Source of the DNA: Planctomycetota bacterium
GTDB lineage: Bacteria > Planctomycetota > B15-G4
Direction: 5' to 3'
Assembly: GCA_029259715.1 (NCBI GenBank)
Contig: JAJDEP010000003.1
Span: 365,370-429,369, forward strand
DNA: 64,000 bases
Shown one piece after another: positions 48,217 to 57,203 of this stretch (positions are counted from its first letter, which is position 1; each line of letters begins with the position of its first letter). The notes beneath the pieces are model-generated. The model did not search any database and was not told the DNA's origin. It worked only from the letters and a program-made list of their open reading frames with translations. The position numbers were made by a program, and so were the translations under genes.

Positions 48217-49704
48217 CTAGCCGTCGGAGGCTTCGGGGCCCGGCTGACCCGAACCCGCTTTCTCTGTCTCCGGGTCCATCGCCCCGGCCTCGAGGTAGCC
48301 CAGTTCGACCAGCGCCTGGCGGGTGGCCGCGTCGAGCACCACCCGGTCCTCCGAATTGTTCTGCATGCGGTGGCTCTCGACCTGTGTCCGGCGCCACTGC
48401 ACGAGCAGTTCGGGCAGGTCCGCCACCACCTCCGGCCGGCCCGACGACACGTCGACCAACTCGGCCGCATCGGTCGCGAGGTCGAACAGGCCGGTGCGCT
48501 CCCCGGTGGGGTCGTAGTGGTAGAGCATGCGATTCGTGCGCAGCGACATGACCGAGCGGTGCTTGCGCGCACGGTCGGCGTAGAGGGTCACGTCGCGGGC
48601 CAGGCGCGTGACGTCGGCGCCGTCGCGGGCCGCCCGGCCGACGGCCGCGGCCACCGACTCGCCCTCCGCCTGCGGCAGGGGCGCCACGCCGATCCAGTCG
48701 AGCAGCGTCGGCATCATGTCGATGCCGCGCATGAGGCCCTGCACCCGCAGCCCTTGCGGCAGGAGCCCCGGGGCGCTCACCACGAAGGGCACCTGCGTCA
48801 GTTCGCGGTGCAGGTTGAAGTGGCCGTGGGCGGGCTGCAGTGCGTCGCGCTCCCAGAATTCCTCGCCGTGGTCGGACACGACGATGATGAGCGTGTGTTC
48901 ACGCAGTCCGGACGCGTCGAGGGCATCGATGATGCGCCCGAGCTGAGCGTCGTTGAAGCGGATCTCGTCGTCGTACAGGTCGAGCGTGTGCCGCCGATCG
49001 GCCTCCGAGAAGTCGGGGTTATCGGGCAGCACCGTCTCGAGCGTCCCGTCCACCGGACCGTCGTAGGGCCCCGTGAAGCTGGGCATGCCCTCGTGCCGGC
49101 TGTACGGGAAGTGCGGGTCGACGCTGTGCAGATAGGCGAAGAAGGGCCGCGTGGGGTCGCGCGGCTGTTCGAGCCAGTCGAGGAAGGCGTCGGCCAGGCG
49201 GTCGGCGTCGAAGGCCGCCCCCTCGCGGCGGCGGCGCGCGAGCCGGTCCGACTCCCCCTCGCGATCGATCTCGCGGTAGACGTCGAAGCCCCGGTCGAAG
49301 CCGAACTGTGCCGAGGTCGCGGCCGTGGAGGTCATGCCCACCGTGGTGTAGCCCTGCTGCTGCAGCCACTGCGAGACGAGCTGCACACCCTTGGGGAGGG
49401 TGTTGAAGAAGCCGTCGTCGAAAGTCGGCGGGTGGCGCCCGCTCAGGATCGAGGCCACCGACGGCTGGGTCCAGTTGGCGTGGACGTGGGCGTCCTCGAA
49501 CAGCACCCCCTCGGCGGCGAGGCGTTCGATGTTGGGCGCGGTGGGCCGCGCGTATCCGTAGGCCGAGAGGTGATCAGCCCGCAGGGTGTCGACCAGCCAG
49601 ACGATGACGTGGGGCCGCGTCGGGGCCGGCGTCGCGGGACCGCAGCCGCTCGGGCACAGCAGGCCGAGCAACACGACCAGGACGATGAGGCGCGACAGCT
49701 TCAC
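48217..49704 (-). CDS. Sulfatase-fold lipoprotein
   Basis: The 495-residue product starts at GTG with a lipoprotein signal (LCPSGCGP), then a sulfatase-type domain: VWLVDTLRADHLSAYGY, nucleophile segment NWTQPSVASILSG, SVDPHFPYSRHEG, VSDHGEEFWERDALQPAHGH and a final LGYLEAG. The nucleophile is Thr79, and no formylglycine motif is present, so a phospho- or phosphonoester activity is more likely. It is the last gene of a minus-strand run with two FG-GAP genes but has its own TATCCT box. Confidence 0.85.
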   Translation of the reverse strand: MKLSRLIVLVVLLGLLCPSGCGPATPAPTRPHVIVWLVDTLRADHLSAYGYARPTAPNIERLAAEGVLFEDAHVHANWTQPSVASILSGRHPPTFDDGFFNTLPKGVQLVSQWLQQQGYTTVGMTSTAATSAQFGFDRGFDVYREIDREGESDRLARRRREGAAFDADRLADAFLDWLEQPRDPTRPFFAYLHSVDPHFPYSRHEGMPSFTGPYDGPVDGTLETVLPDNPDFSEADRRHTLDLYDDEIRFNDAQLGRIIDALDASGLREHTLIIVVSDHGEEFWERDALQPAHGHFNLHRELTQVPFVVSAPGLLPQGLRVQGLMRGIDMMPTLLDWIGVAPLPQAEGESVAAAVGRAARDGADVTRLARDVTLYADRARKHRSVMSLRTNRMLYHYDPTGERTGLFDLATDAAELVDVSSGRPEVVADLPELLVQWRRTQVESHRMQNNSEDRVVLDAATRQALVELGYLEAGAMDPETEKAGSGQPGPEASDG

Positions 49705-49711
49705 GCTGGGC

Positions 49712-49717
49712 AGGATA
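49712..49717 (-). promoter_or_regulatory. TATCCT -10-like box before the sulfatase-fold gene
   Basis: On the minus strand TATCCT ends 7 bases before the GTG at 49704. There is no Shine-Dalgarno sequence. Confidence 0.35.
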
Positions 49718-49738
49718 GCGATCCGGCGCGGGGAGCTG

Positions 49739-51472
49739 TCAGAGCTCGCCGGCGAGCAGGCCGTGGCTCGCGGCCCAGCCCTCGGGGCCCACAGCGTCCG
49801 TGACCCAGGCCTGGAACACGACGCCGATGCCGGCCAGTTGCGGAGGCCAGGTCGACTCGAGCAGCAGGCCCCCGCCGGGTCCCGTGACGAGCGCGATGAG
49901 CACCGACGGCCCGAGGATGTCGGGCACGATCTTGCCGCCACCGAAGGGCAAGAAGAGCGTGTCGAAGCCGACCATCAACACCGCGCTGGCGCTCGGCGCC
50001 GCCCGGGCGATCTCGAGCGAGATGTCGCTCCCCGGCCGGAGCGGCCCCTGGCCCAGCAGCAGCGGCACGCCCTGCACGCCGGCGACGCCATAGCCCAGGC
50101 TGGTCCAGCGGGCCGTGGCCGCGCCGTCGAGGTTCAGCACCCAGGCGCTGCCCTCGAAGCCGCTCGGGTCCGGCACGAAGGCGGCACCCGGGGCGCCCAC
50201 GAACAGGTCGGTGATGCCGTCGCCGTCGAGGGAGCGCAGGTCGGCCAGACCTGAACCCAGCCGCGCCCCTGCGGGGAGCGGCCCCACCAGGCCCGCGCCC
50301 GAGGTCTGCGAGATCTTGGCGTGGCTCTTCACCGACCCGTCGGTGTCGAGGAACAGGATCCACACCGCGCCGTGGTTGAAGCCGGGGCCGTCGTGATTGG
50401 TCGGCGCACCGACGGCGAGATCGCCGATGCCATCGCCGTCAAGGTCGCCCACCGACGCCAGGTCGGCGCCGAAGTTCTGCTGGTTGTTGCCCGGGATGCC
50501 GCCCAGGACCTCGCCCGGCAGGAGCATCACCCGGTGGGCGCCCACGATGTCGCCGTCGGCATCGCGCAACACGATGAACACGCCGCCCTGCGGCGTCCCC
50601 ACCGCCAGGTCGCGCCCGCCGTCGCCGTCGAGGTCGTCGAGACGCGCGAGGCTCGATCCGAACAGCGTGGAGGCGCCCGTGGCCACGCCGGGCAGGTTCA
50701 GCACGTCGAAGCGCGATTGATTCTTCACGCTGCCGTCCGCCAGCAGGCGCAGCACCCACACCTCGCCACCCGCTCCGTCGGTGGCGCTGCCGCGCACGGC
50801 GCCCACGGCCACGTCCGGGATCCCGTCGCCGTCGTCATCGCCGATGCCCGCGACGCCGCCGCCGAACTGGTCGAAGTGGTCGATGCCGGGGCCCAGCCCG
50901 CCCACCGCGGCCGAGATCTTGGTGGCGTCCCGCGCCGAACCGTCGGCGTTGAGGAAGACTATCCAGACCGAGCCGTCGTCGCAGCAGAAGTCATCGTCCC
51001 GCGGCGCGCCCACGATCAGGTCCACGGTGCCGTCACCGTCGACATCTCCGATGACGTCGAGGTCGGTGCCGAAGCCGTCGAGGCGGCCCAGCCGACCGGC
51101 GAGGGCCGGGCCGTCATTGCCCGTGCGCACGGCGCTCTTCACCGTGCCGTCGCTCTCGAGCAGCAACACCCAGAAGGCGCCGAACAGGTCGAAGTCATCC
51201 GGGTCGCCGGGCGCGCCGACCGCCACATCGTCGACGCCGTCTCCGTCGATGTCTCCGAGCACCGCCACGGCGTCGCCAAAGCCGTCGGTGGGCGCGAGCG
51301 CCCCGAGGAATCCGGCGGCCCCCTCGGTGATCTCCGTCTCGCCGAGGACATCGCCCGGCACCTGGGGAAGCGCCGGAACGGCGAGGACACCGACGAGGAG
51401 CGCGAGCCACGCACCGGGCAACCGGGCGAAGGGCGAGCCCCGCCACGTGATCACCGTCGGGTGACGCCTCAT
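49739..51472 (-). CDS. Secreted FG-GAP repeat protein with planctomycete C-terminal domain
   Basis: The 577-residue product has a signal peptide and six FG-GAP (integrin alpha-like) repeats with calcium loops such as GDIDGDGVDDVAVGAP, GDVDGDGTVDLIVGAP and RSLDGDGITDLFVGAP. The last 110 residues (DNA about 49742-50095) carry the domain shared with the proteins at 28982 and 41575: VQGVPLLLGQGPLRPG, AAPSASAVLMVGF, GGGKIVPD, STWPP and VFQAWVTDAVGPEG. The ATG overlaps the stop of the upstream FG-GAP gene (ATGA), so both are coupled. Likely a surface or matrix adhesin. Confidence 0.85.
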   Translation of the reverse strand: MRRHPTVITWRGSPFARLPGAWLALLVGVLAVPALPQVPGDVLGETEITEGAAGFLGALAPTDGFGDAVAVLGDIDGDGVDDVAVGAPGDPDDFDLFGAFWVLLLESDGTVKSAVRTGNDGPALAGRLGRLDGFGTDLDVIGDVDGDGTVDLIVGAPRDDDFCCDDGSVWIVFLNADGSARDATKISAAVGGLGPGIDHFDQFGGGVAGIGDDDGDGIPDVAVGAVRGSATDGAGGEVWVLRLLADGSVKNQSRFDVLNLPGVATGASTLFGSSLARLDDLDGDGGRDLAVGTPQGGVFIVLRDADGDIVGAHRVMLLPGEVLGGIPGNNQQNFGADLASVGDLDGDGIGDLAVGAPTNHDGPGFNHGAVWILFLDTDGSVKSHAKISQTSGAGLVGPLPAGARLGSGLADLRSLDGDGITDLFVGAPGAAFVPDPSGFEGSAWVLNLDGAATARWTSLGYGVAGVQGVPLLLGQGPLRPGSDISLEIARAAPSASAVLMVGFDTLFLPFGGGKIVPDILGPSVLIALVTGPGGGLLLESTWPPQLAGIGVVFQAWVTDAVGPEGWAASHGLLAGEL

Positions 51473-52638
51473 GGCACGGTCCCGTTGAGCAGGACGGACA
51501 AGGTCCGGTCGAGGCCGCTGGAGGTGACCAGGTCGAGGTCACCGTCGCCATCGAGATCACCGACGGCGATGTCGAGCGGGCTGCGTCCCACCGCGTGCTT
51601 GGCGAAGGGCTCGAAGCTGCCGGCGCCGTCGCTGAGCAACAGCGAGACGGAGGCGTCGCCCTCGTTCGTGCAGGCCACGTCGAGCACCGTGTCGCCGTCG
51701 AGGTCGGCGAGCACCATCATCGTCGGGCGCCGCCCGACGGTGTGCCACACCGGCGCCCCGAACACACCCACCGCCGTCGCGGGGATCACCACCACCTGAT
51801 GGGTCAGCGGGCTGGTCGCGACGACATCGACGAGGCCGTCGCCAGTGACGTCGCCGAAGGCCAGGTCGCGGAAACCGCCGTCGAGGATCTCCGTGAAGGC
51901 CACGCCCACCGGCGCGCCGGCAACGGTCATCGCCAGGGAGATCCCCCCCTGGCTGGCCACGCCCAGGTCGGGGGAGTCGTCGCCGTTGAGCTCGCCGGCC
52001 GCGACCTGGGACGCTGAGTCGCCCCCCGAGAAGAAGTTGAAACCCAGCGCGGTGAACAGGCCGTTGCCGTTGCCCTCGCCCAGGCAGACGTAGGGGCCGA
52101 GGTCGATCTCCACGAAGAAGACGTCGAGGTCGTCGTCGCCGTCCCGGTCGAACAGCACCACGTCGGTGGCCGCCCCGCCGAAGAAGTTCCAGGACATCCA
52201 GGTGTTGAAGTCGCCCTGCCCGTCGTTGAGGCGCGTGCCGTTGCCGAAGTACGGCGAGTTGCACAGCAGGATGTCGAGGTCGGAGTCGCCGTCGACGTCC
52301 CCGAAGGCCGGGTTGACCCCGATGGGCGATTCGGGCGGCGCGACCTCGTAATCGAAGCCCGCCGCGAAGGCCCCGTCGCCTTGTCCGCTCAGCATGAGCA
52401 ATTGATCCGACTCGGTCACCGTCGTGCGGGAAGTCAGGACCAGCACGTCGGGATGGGCATCGCCGTCGAACGGCGCGACCGCGACGCGGCGCGGTCGGGT
52501 GTCCAGGGAGTGGGTCAACGCCGTGATGCCGAGGGGCGCCGCACCGCCGTCGCTGCCACCGTCCGCGGGACGCTCGTCGACGGCACCCGACAGCAGCAGG
52601 GTCGCGACGATTACGAGGGTCACATTGCGGCGGGGCAT
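51469..52638 (-). CDS. Secreted FG-GAP/VCBS repeat protein
   Basis: The 389-residue product has a signal peptide (LLLSGAVD) and six calcium-loop repeats (GDVDGDSDLDILLC, FDRDGDDDLDVFFVE, GDLDGDGDLDLVTSS), the hallmark of FG-GAP/VCBS beta-propellers. It lacks the shared C-terminal domain and ends directly after the last repeat with NGTVP. GGAGG at 52644-52648 supports the ATG at 52638. The operon continues into the second FG-GAP gene by a four-base overlap. A propeller adhesin is a fair guess. Confidence 0.85.
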   Translation of the reverse strand: MPRRNVTLVIVATLLLSGAVDERPADGGSDGGAAPLGITALTHSLDTRPRRVAVAPFDGDAHPDVLVLTSRTTVTESDQLLMLSGQGDGAFAAGFDYEVAPPESPIGVNPAFGDVDGDSDLDILLCNSPYFGNGTRLNDGQGDFNTWMSWNFFGGAATDVVLFDRDGDDDLDVFFVEIDLGPYVCLGEGNGNGLFTALGFNFFSGGDSASQVAAGELNGDDSPDLGVASQGGISLAMTVAGAPVGVAFTEILDGGFRDLAFGDVTGDGLVDVVATSPLTHQVVVIPATAVGVFGAPVWHTVGRRPTMMVLADLDGDTVLDVACTNEGDASVSLLLSDGAGSFEPFAKHAVGRSPLDIAVGDLDGDGDLDLVTSSGLDRTLSVLLNGTVP

Positions 52639-52643
52639 GGAGT

Positions 52644-52648
52644 CCTCC
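52644..52648 (-). promoter_or_regulatory. Shine-Dalgarno sequence of the FG-GAP gene
   Basis: GGAGG (minus strand) with 5 bases to the ATG at 52638. It rules out a long Arg-rich upstream extension. Confidence 0.6.
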
Positions 52649-52804
52649 CGGGTCGGGCCCGCACAAGAATAGCCGACTCTCGGCATTTCAGGTCGGTCGC
52701 GCATCCGCGCGGTACCGGCACGTCGATGGGCGTCGGCACGGCGACTGTGCGCCCGGACTGTACGCGCGGGCTGTGCGCGCGGGCTGTGCGCGCGCGAGAA
52801 AGTG

Positions 52805-52877
52805 TGGGGGCGCTGGGACTCGAACCCAGGACTCACGGCTTAAAAGGCCGTTACTCTACCAGCTGAGTTACACCCCC
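52805..52877 (-). tRNA. tRNA-Lys (TTT)
   Basis: The minus strand folds with acceptor GGGGGTG/CGCCCCC, anticodon stem ACGGC/GCCGT with loop CTTTTAA (anticodon TTT), T stem CTGGG/CCCAG with loop TTCGAGT. Discriminator A is present but CCA is not encoded, unlike tRNA-Glu in this window. Confidence 0.96.
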
Positions 52878-52882
52878 ATCGG

Positions 52883-52912
52883 CGCGCCGTCCCCCCGAGC
52901 CGGGGAGGCGCG
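52883..52912 (-). terminator. Hairpin after the rpsB-tsf-pyrH-frr operon
   Basis: CGCGCC (52883-52888) pairs with GGCGCG (52907-52912), and inside it CCCCG pairs with CGGGG around a 3-base loop, 11 pairs in total with an internal bulge. It begins 11 bases beyond the frr stop and lies 5' of tRNA-Lys. No T run. Confidence 0.45.
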
Positions 52913-52923
52913 GGGGCGGAGCG

Positions 52924-53484
52924 TCAGTCGTCCTGGATCTCTTTGATCCGGGCTTTACCCACCGCGTCGATCTGTCCCTCGTACTCCTTGATGAGCTTGT
53001 TGATCTCTTCCTTGGCGTCGTGCTCGAGATCCTCGCTCAAGTCTCCGTCGGACTTCGCCGCCTCGATGGCCTTGTTCTGATCGCGGCGGATGTTGCGCAG
53101 CGTCACCCGCGCCTCCTCGCCCAGGTCCTTCACGCGGCCGGCCATCTTGTCGCGTTGCTCCTGGCTCATCATGGGGATGTTGAGGCGCACGATCTTGCCA
53201 TCGGACTCGGGCGTGATGCCGATGTCGCTCTTGAGGATGGCCTTCTCGATGGCCGGGCACATCGACGGATCGAAGGGCTTGACCACCAGGCTGCGGGCGT
53301 CGGCCACGTTGATGGTCGCCACCTGGTTCATGGGCATGGGGCTGCCGTAGGCGTCGACCTTCACGTTCTCGACCAGCGCCGGTGTGGCGCGCCCGGTGCG
53401 CAGACCGCGCAGTCCCTGCTCGAAGAACTCGACGCCCTTCGACATCTTGTCGCGCGCGTCCCCGATGATCGCGTCAGCACTCAT
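52924..53484 (-). CDS. frr: Ribosome recycling factor
   Basis: The 186-residue product has the normal length and the RRF pattern: a helical bundle with GLRTGRATPALVENVKVD, the beta domain YGSPMPMNQVATINV and IGITPESDGKIVRLNIPM, then EEARVTLRNIRRDQNKAI. It splits post-termination ribosomes with EF-G. It is the last gene of the rpsB-tsf-pyrH-frr operon, the common bacterial order. GAGGGG before the ATG at 53484 supports the start. Confidence 0.97.
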   Translation of the reverse strand: MSADAIIGDARDKMSKGVEFFEQGLRGLRTGRATPALVENVKVDAYGSPMPMNQVATINVADARSLVVKPFDPSMCPAIEKAILKSDIGITPESDGKIVRLNIPMMSQEQRDKMAGRVKDLGEEARVTLRNIRRDQNKAIEAAKSDGDLSEDLEHDAKEEINKLIKEYEGQIDAVGKARIKEIQDD

Positions 53485-53537
53485 GTGTTCCCCTCTCACC
53501 GTGGCGGACCCTCCCGGGAGGACCCGTCGTGACAAAC

Positions 53538-54254
53538 TCAGTCGGTCCCGGGACTCACGTAGGTCCCGATGTTCTCGCCGGCCACGACCCGCCCGAGGTT
53601 GCCCGGCGTCATCACGTCGAACACGCAGATGGGCATGTCGTGGTCCATGCACATGGTAATCGCCGTCATGTCCATGATCTTGAGGCTCTTGTCAATCACC
53701 TCGCGATAGGTCAGGCGGTCGTACCGGACGGCCCCGGGGTTCTTCACGGGGTCGCTGTCGTAGATGCCGTCGACCTTGGTCGCCTTCAGCACCACGTCAC
53801 AGCCGAGCTCATTGGCGCGCAGGGCGGCCGTGGTGTCGGTGGTGAAGAACGGGTTGCCCGTGCCGCCGGCCAGCACGACCACGCGCCCCTTCTCCTGGTG
53901 GCGGATGGCCCGCCGGCGGATGAAGGGCTCGCAGATCTGGTGCGCCGAGACCGCCGACATGAGCCGGGCCTCGCAGCCGTTGCGCTCGAGGCCGTCCATC
54001 AGCGCCAGGCCGTTCACCATCGTGGCCAGCATGCCCATCTGGTCGGCGGTGGCGCGCACCGAGACCGTGTCGAACAGCTCGCTGCCGCGGATGATGTTGC
54101 CGCCGCCGCAGACCACCGCCAGGCGGATGCCCGTGCGTGAGACCTCGGCGATCTGCCGCGCGATGACGTCGATGGCCTTCGGGTCGAGGCCACGTTCACC
54201 AGCACCCGACAGGGCTTCCCCGCTCAGCTTGAGAAGGACGCTCTCGTAGGACAA
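53538..54254 (-). CDS. pyrH: Uridylate kinase
   Basis: The 238-residue product shows the UMP kinase family motifs: LLKLSGEAL at the start, VCGGGNIIRG, DQMGMLATMVNGLAL, VVVLAGGTGNPFFTTDTTAALRA and KATKVDGIYDSDP. It phosphorylates UMP to UDP in pyrimidine synthesis. TTG at 54254 is chosen because GGAGG lies 10 bases before it and the protein then has the usual length. Longer in-frame starts run into the end of tsf. It is the third gene of the operon. Confidence 0.96.
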   Translation of the reverse strand: MSYESVLLKLSGEALSGAGERGLDPKAIDVIARQIAEVSRTGIRLAVVCGGGNIIRGSELFDTVSVRATADQMGMLATMVNGLALMDGLERNGCEARLMSAVSAHQICEPFIRRRAIRHQEKGRVVVLAGGTGNPFFTTDTTAALRANELGCDVVLKATKVDGIYDSDPVKNPGAVRYDRLTYREVIDKSLKIMDMTAITMCMDHDMPICVFDVMTPGNLGRVVAGENIGTYVSPGTD

Positions 54255-54264
54255 GGCAGCCCGC

Positions 54265-54269
54265 CCTCC
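54265..54269 (-). promoter_or_regulatory. Shine-Dalgarno sequence of pyrH
   Basis: GGAGG (minus strand), 10 bases before TTG at 54254. It decides for this TTG over upstream TTG codons inside tsf. Confidence 0.55.
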
Positions 54270-54285
54270 CGGTACCGCGGCGCCC

Positions 54286-54885
<600 letters not shown>

Positions 54886-54891
54886 CGGTGG

Positions 54892-55860
54892 TCAGCTCTC
54901 GCTCGGTTGGGCAGGCGTCGGATCCGGCGTGCCCCCCGTGACGGGAGCATCGACGGGGGTCTTGGCGGGCGCAGCCGCGGGCGTTTCCGCGGCAGCAGGG
55001 GTTCCCGCGGCCGGAGCAGCCGGAGCAGCCGGAGCTCCCGGGGCGGCCGGCGCCTCCGCGGCGCCCGGCTCAGCGGCACCCGACTCCTCGGCAGCGCGAC
55101 GGTCGGCGTCGGTGATGGCGTGGACCGCGCCCTCCTTGCGGACGCCCACGGCGTCCTCGGGCATGGCGCCACTCTGCTTGAAGCGGTTGACCCCGCGCTC
55201 GACGGCCTGGGTCAGCTTGCCGAGCAACAGCGACACCGAACGCATCGAGTCGTCGTTGGCCGGGATCGGGATGTCGATCGGCAGGGGGTCGCAGTCGGTG
55301 TCGAGCACCGAGACGATGGGCACACCGACGCGTCGAGCCTCGGACACCGCGATCTCCTCGCGGCTCGGGTCGATCACGATCATGGCACCCGGGATGCGGT
55401 TGAGGTCACGCAGCCCGTCCAGGTTCTTGGTGATGCGGCGCCGCTCGCGGTTGAGCGACGAAGCCAGCTTCTTCGGCAGGGCATCCCACTCGCCGGTAGC
55501 CTGCATGCCCTCGAGCTCATCGAGCCGTTCCAGGCGCGAGCGCACCGTCTTGAAGTTGGTCAGGGTTCCGCCGAGCCAGCGCTCGGTGACCCAGGGCATC
55601 TCGACGCGCACGGCTTCCTGCTTCAGCAGGCCACGCATCTGACGCTTCGTGCACACGAAGACGACCTGGCGACCGGTGGCGGCGACTTCCTCGAGGAAGT
55701 GGGAGGCCTTGGTCATGCCCCGCACGGTGTGCGTGAGATCGATGATGTGGATCTTGTTGCGCTTGCCGTGGATGTACCGCTTCATCTGCGGATTCCAGTT
55801 CTGGGTCGAAGCCCCGAAATGGCACCCCGCCTCGATCAACTCCTTGACGGTGGTGGTCAA
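54892..55860 (-). CDS. rpsB: 30S ribosomal protein S2 with Ala/Pro-rich tail
   Basis: Residues 1-245 are a normal S2: ELIEAGCHFGASTQNWNP, KRYIHGKRNKIHIIDL, WLGGTLTNFKT, and PGAMIVIDPSREEIAVSEA and IPANDDSMRSV. About 75 residues of Ala/Pro/Glu/Thr sequence follow, partly from a 9-base repeat, and make the protein 322 residues long. AGGAGG lies 7 bases before the TTG at 55860. It heads the operon, 316 bases from the divergent GGDEF gene. Confidence 0.96.
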   Translation of the reverse strand: MTTTVKELIEAGCHFGASTQNWNPQMKRYIHGKRNKIHIIDLTHTVRGMTKASHFLEEVAATGRQVVFVCTKRQMRGLLKQEAVRVEMPWVTERWLGGTLTNFKTVRSRLERLDELEGMQATGEWDALPKKLASSLNRERRRITKNLDGLRDLNRIPGAMIVIDPSREEIAVSEARRVGVPIVSVLDTDCDPLPIDIPIPANDDSMRSVSLLLGKLTQAVERGVNRFKQSGAMPEDAVGVRKEGAVHAITDADRRAAEESGAAEPGAAEAPAAPGAPAAPAAPAAGTPAAAETPAAAPAKTPVDAPVTGGTPDPTPAQPSES

Positions 55861-55867
55861 CCCAGAT

Positions 55868-55873
55868 CCTCCT
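55868..55873 (-). promoter_or_regulatory. Shine-Dalgarno sequence of rpsB
   Basis: AGGAGG (minus strand), 7 bases before TTG at 55860. It defines the TTG start. Confidence 0.65.
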
Positions 55874-56176
55874 GGCCCCTGATCACTTCGATCTGCATGC
55901 GCCGATACTCCGTGCGTTCCTCGGTTCGATGGGAGAGACAGGACCCGCGCCGTGCGGGAACGGACCCGGAGGCCCGATCGTCTCGCCTGTCGCCGTCCGT
56001 GGGATCCCACGCGGACCCCACTTTTCCCGGCGAAAGTAGCCGCGCAAGCTACCAAAGGCCTCGCAGGCCCGCAATCGTGGCCGGAGCCTCTCCGAGGGCC
56101 CATCCCGGGGTGGTCGTCACAGCCGTCGTTGCCGCGCGTTCGCATCCGAGATAGGTTCCCCTCGGTTCCTCACCCG
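55874..56176. other. Regulatory region between rpsB and the GGDEF gene
   Basis: This non-coding stretch must hold the promoter of the rpsB operon and that of the GGDEF gene. On the minus strand a hairpin made by GTCCG/CGGAC and TGGG/CCCA (55995-56016) lies about 140 bases before rpsB, and GTAGC/GCTAC (56036-56052) lies further upstream. Either could form part of a leader through which S2 regulates its operon, but no known S2 element was recognised. TAGGTT at 56152-56157 faces the GGDEF gene. Confidence 0.4.
56152..56157 (+). promoter_or_regulatory. TAGGTT -10-like box before the GGDEF gene
   Basis: TAGGTT ends 19 bases before the ATG at 56177, so a leader of about 12 bases without a Shine-Dalgarno sequence is possible. 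Confidence 0.3.
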
Positions 56177-57142
56177 ATGACAACCCAGCGCATCTTGATC
56201 GCCAATCACGCCGCTCCGGCCCTCCAGGGTCTGGAGCAAGCGCTGATCGATGAGGGCCTGGAGGTGCGCACCAGCGCCAACATGGCGGCGACCTGGGCCC
56301 AGGCCCGTGAGTGGGACCCCGATGCAGTGATCCTCTCACCCCTGGACCTCGACCCCGGGGGCACCGAGATCCGCAGCCTGCTCCAGTTGGCCGCCGACCC
56401 CGAGGGCCCGGCCGTGCTCGTGATCACCGAGGATCCTCGGGTGCTCGAGCAGCACGCCCGCACCCTCGACGACTTCCTGCCGCCCCACCTCGACCCGCCG
56501 GCCGTGCTGCGGCGGCTGCGCTTCGCCGTGGCCCGTCGCGAGGCCCTCTCGCGGCTGGCCACCGAGCGCGAGGCCCTGCTGCAGCAGACCATCACCGACT
56601 TCAAGACGGGGCTGTTCAACGACCGTTACTTCCACACGCGCTGCAAGGAGGAGTGCAGCCGGGCCCAGCGTCAGGACCAGCACCTGGGCGTCCTGATGAT
56701 CGACTTCGACGACTTCAAGGCCATCAACGACGAGCACGACCACTCCTTCGGCGACCACGTGCTGCTCGGCTTCGCCCGCACCATGCGATCCCGGTTGCGG
56801 GACTTCGACGTCCCGGCCCGGCTCGGGGGCGACGAATTCGCCGTGCTGCTCCCCAGCACGCGCCTCTCCGATGCGGCGTCCATCGCCCAGCGCCTGTGCG
56901 ACAGCCTGGCCGAGATGACCTTCTCGGACGGCGACCACTCGACCCGCCTCACCGTTTCCATCGGCGTGGCCTCGTGGAATCCGGGCGGCAAGCGCACCTT
57001 CGACGAGGAGTTCAAGGGCGCCGACCGCGCCCTGCTGCGGGCCAAGAAGGCGGGCCGCGGCGGCATCTGGACCTTCGACGGCCGGTCGCGGGCCTACACG
57101 CCCAAGAACGGGCCGAAGACCCCCTCCAGCAAGGGGCGCTGA
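56177..57142 (+). CDS. Diguanylate cyclase with degenerate receiver domain
   Basis: The 321-residue product has a receiver-like N-terminal domain (ILIANHAAPALQGLEQALIDEG) in which the phosphoacceptor position reads VILSPLDLDPG rather than a clear Asp, so phosphorylation is doubtful. Residues about 155-300 are a complete GGDEF domain with FNDRYF, IDFDDFKAINDEHDH and LGGDEFAVLLP, and the inhibitory RxxD site (RDFD) five residues before GGDEF. It should make cyclic di-GMP and be feedback-inhibited. It stands alone, divergent from the ribosomal operon, with a hairpin after the gene. Confidence 0.9.
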   Translation: MTTQRILIANHAAPALQGLEQALIDEGLEVRTSANMAATWAQAREWDPDAVILSPLDLDPGGTEIRSLLQLAADPEGPAVLVITEDPRVLEQHARTLDDFLPPHLDPPAVLRRLRFAVARREALSRLATEREALLQQTITDFKTGLFNDRYFHTRCKEECSRAQRQDQHLGVLMIDFDDFKAINDEHDHSFGDHVLLGFARTMRSRLRDFDVPARLGGDEFAVLLPSTRLSDAASIAQRLCDSLAEMTFSDGDHSTRLTVSIGVASWNPGGKRTFDEEFKGADRALLRAKKAGRGGIWTFDGRSRAYTPKNGPKTPSSKGR

Positions 57143-57150
57143 CCGGCGAC

Positions 57151-57176
57151 GGCCTCCAGGCGGTCCTGGAGATGCC
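57151..57176 (+). terminator. Hairpin after the GGDEF gene
   Basis: CTCCAGG and CCTGGAG form a perfect 7-base stem with a CGGT loop, extended by GGC/GCC with a two-base bulge. It begins 8 bases after the stop. The next start is at 57204. Confidence 0.45.
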
Positions 57177-57203
57177 GCCCCGGTCACGGTATCTCCGAGG
57201 GTC

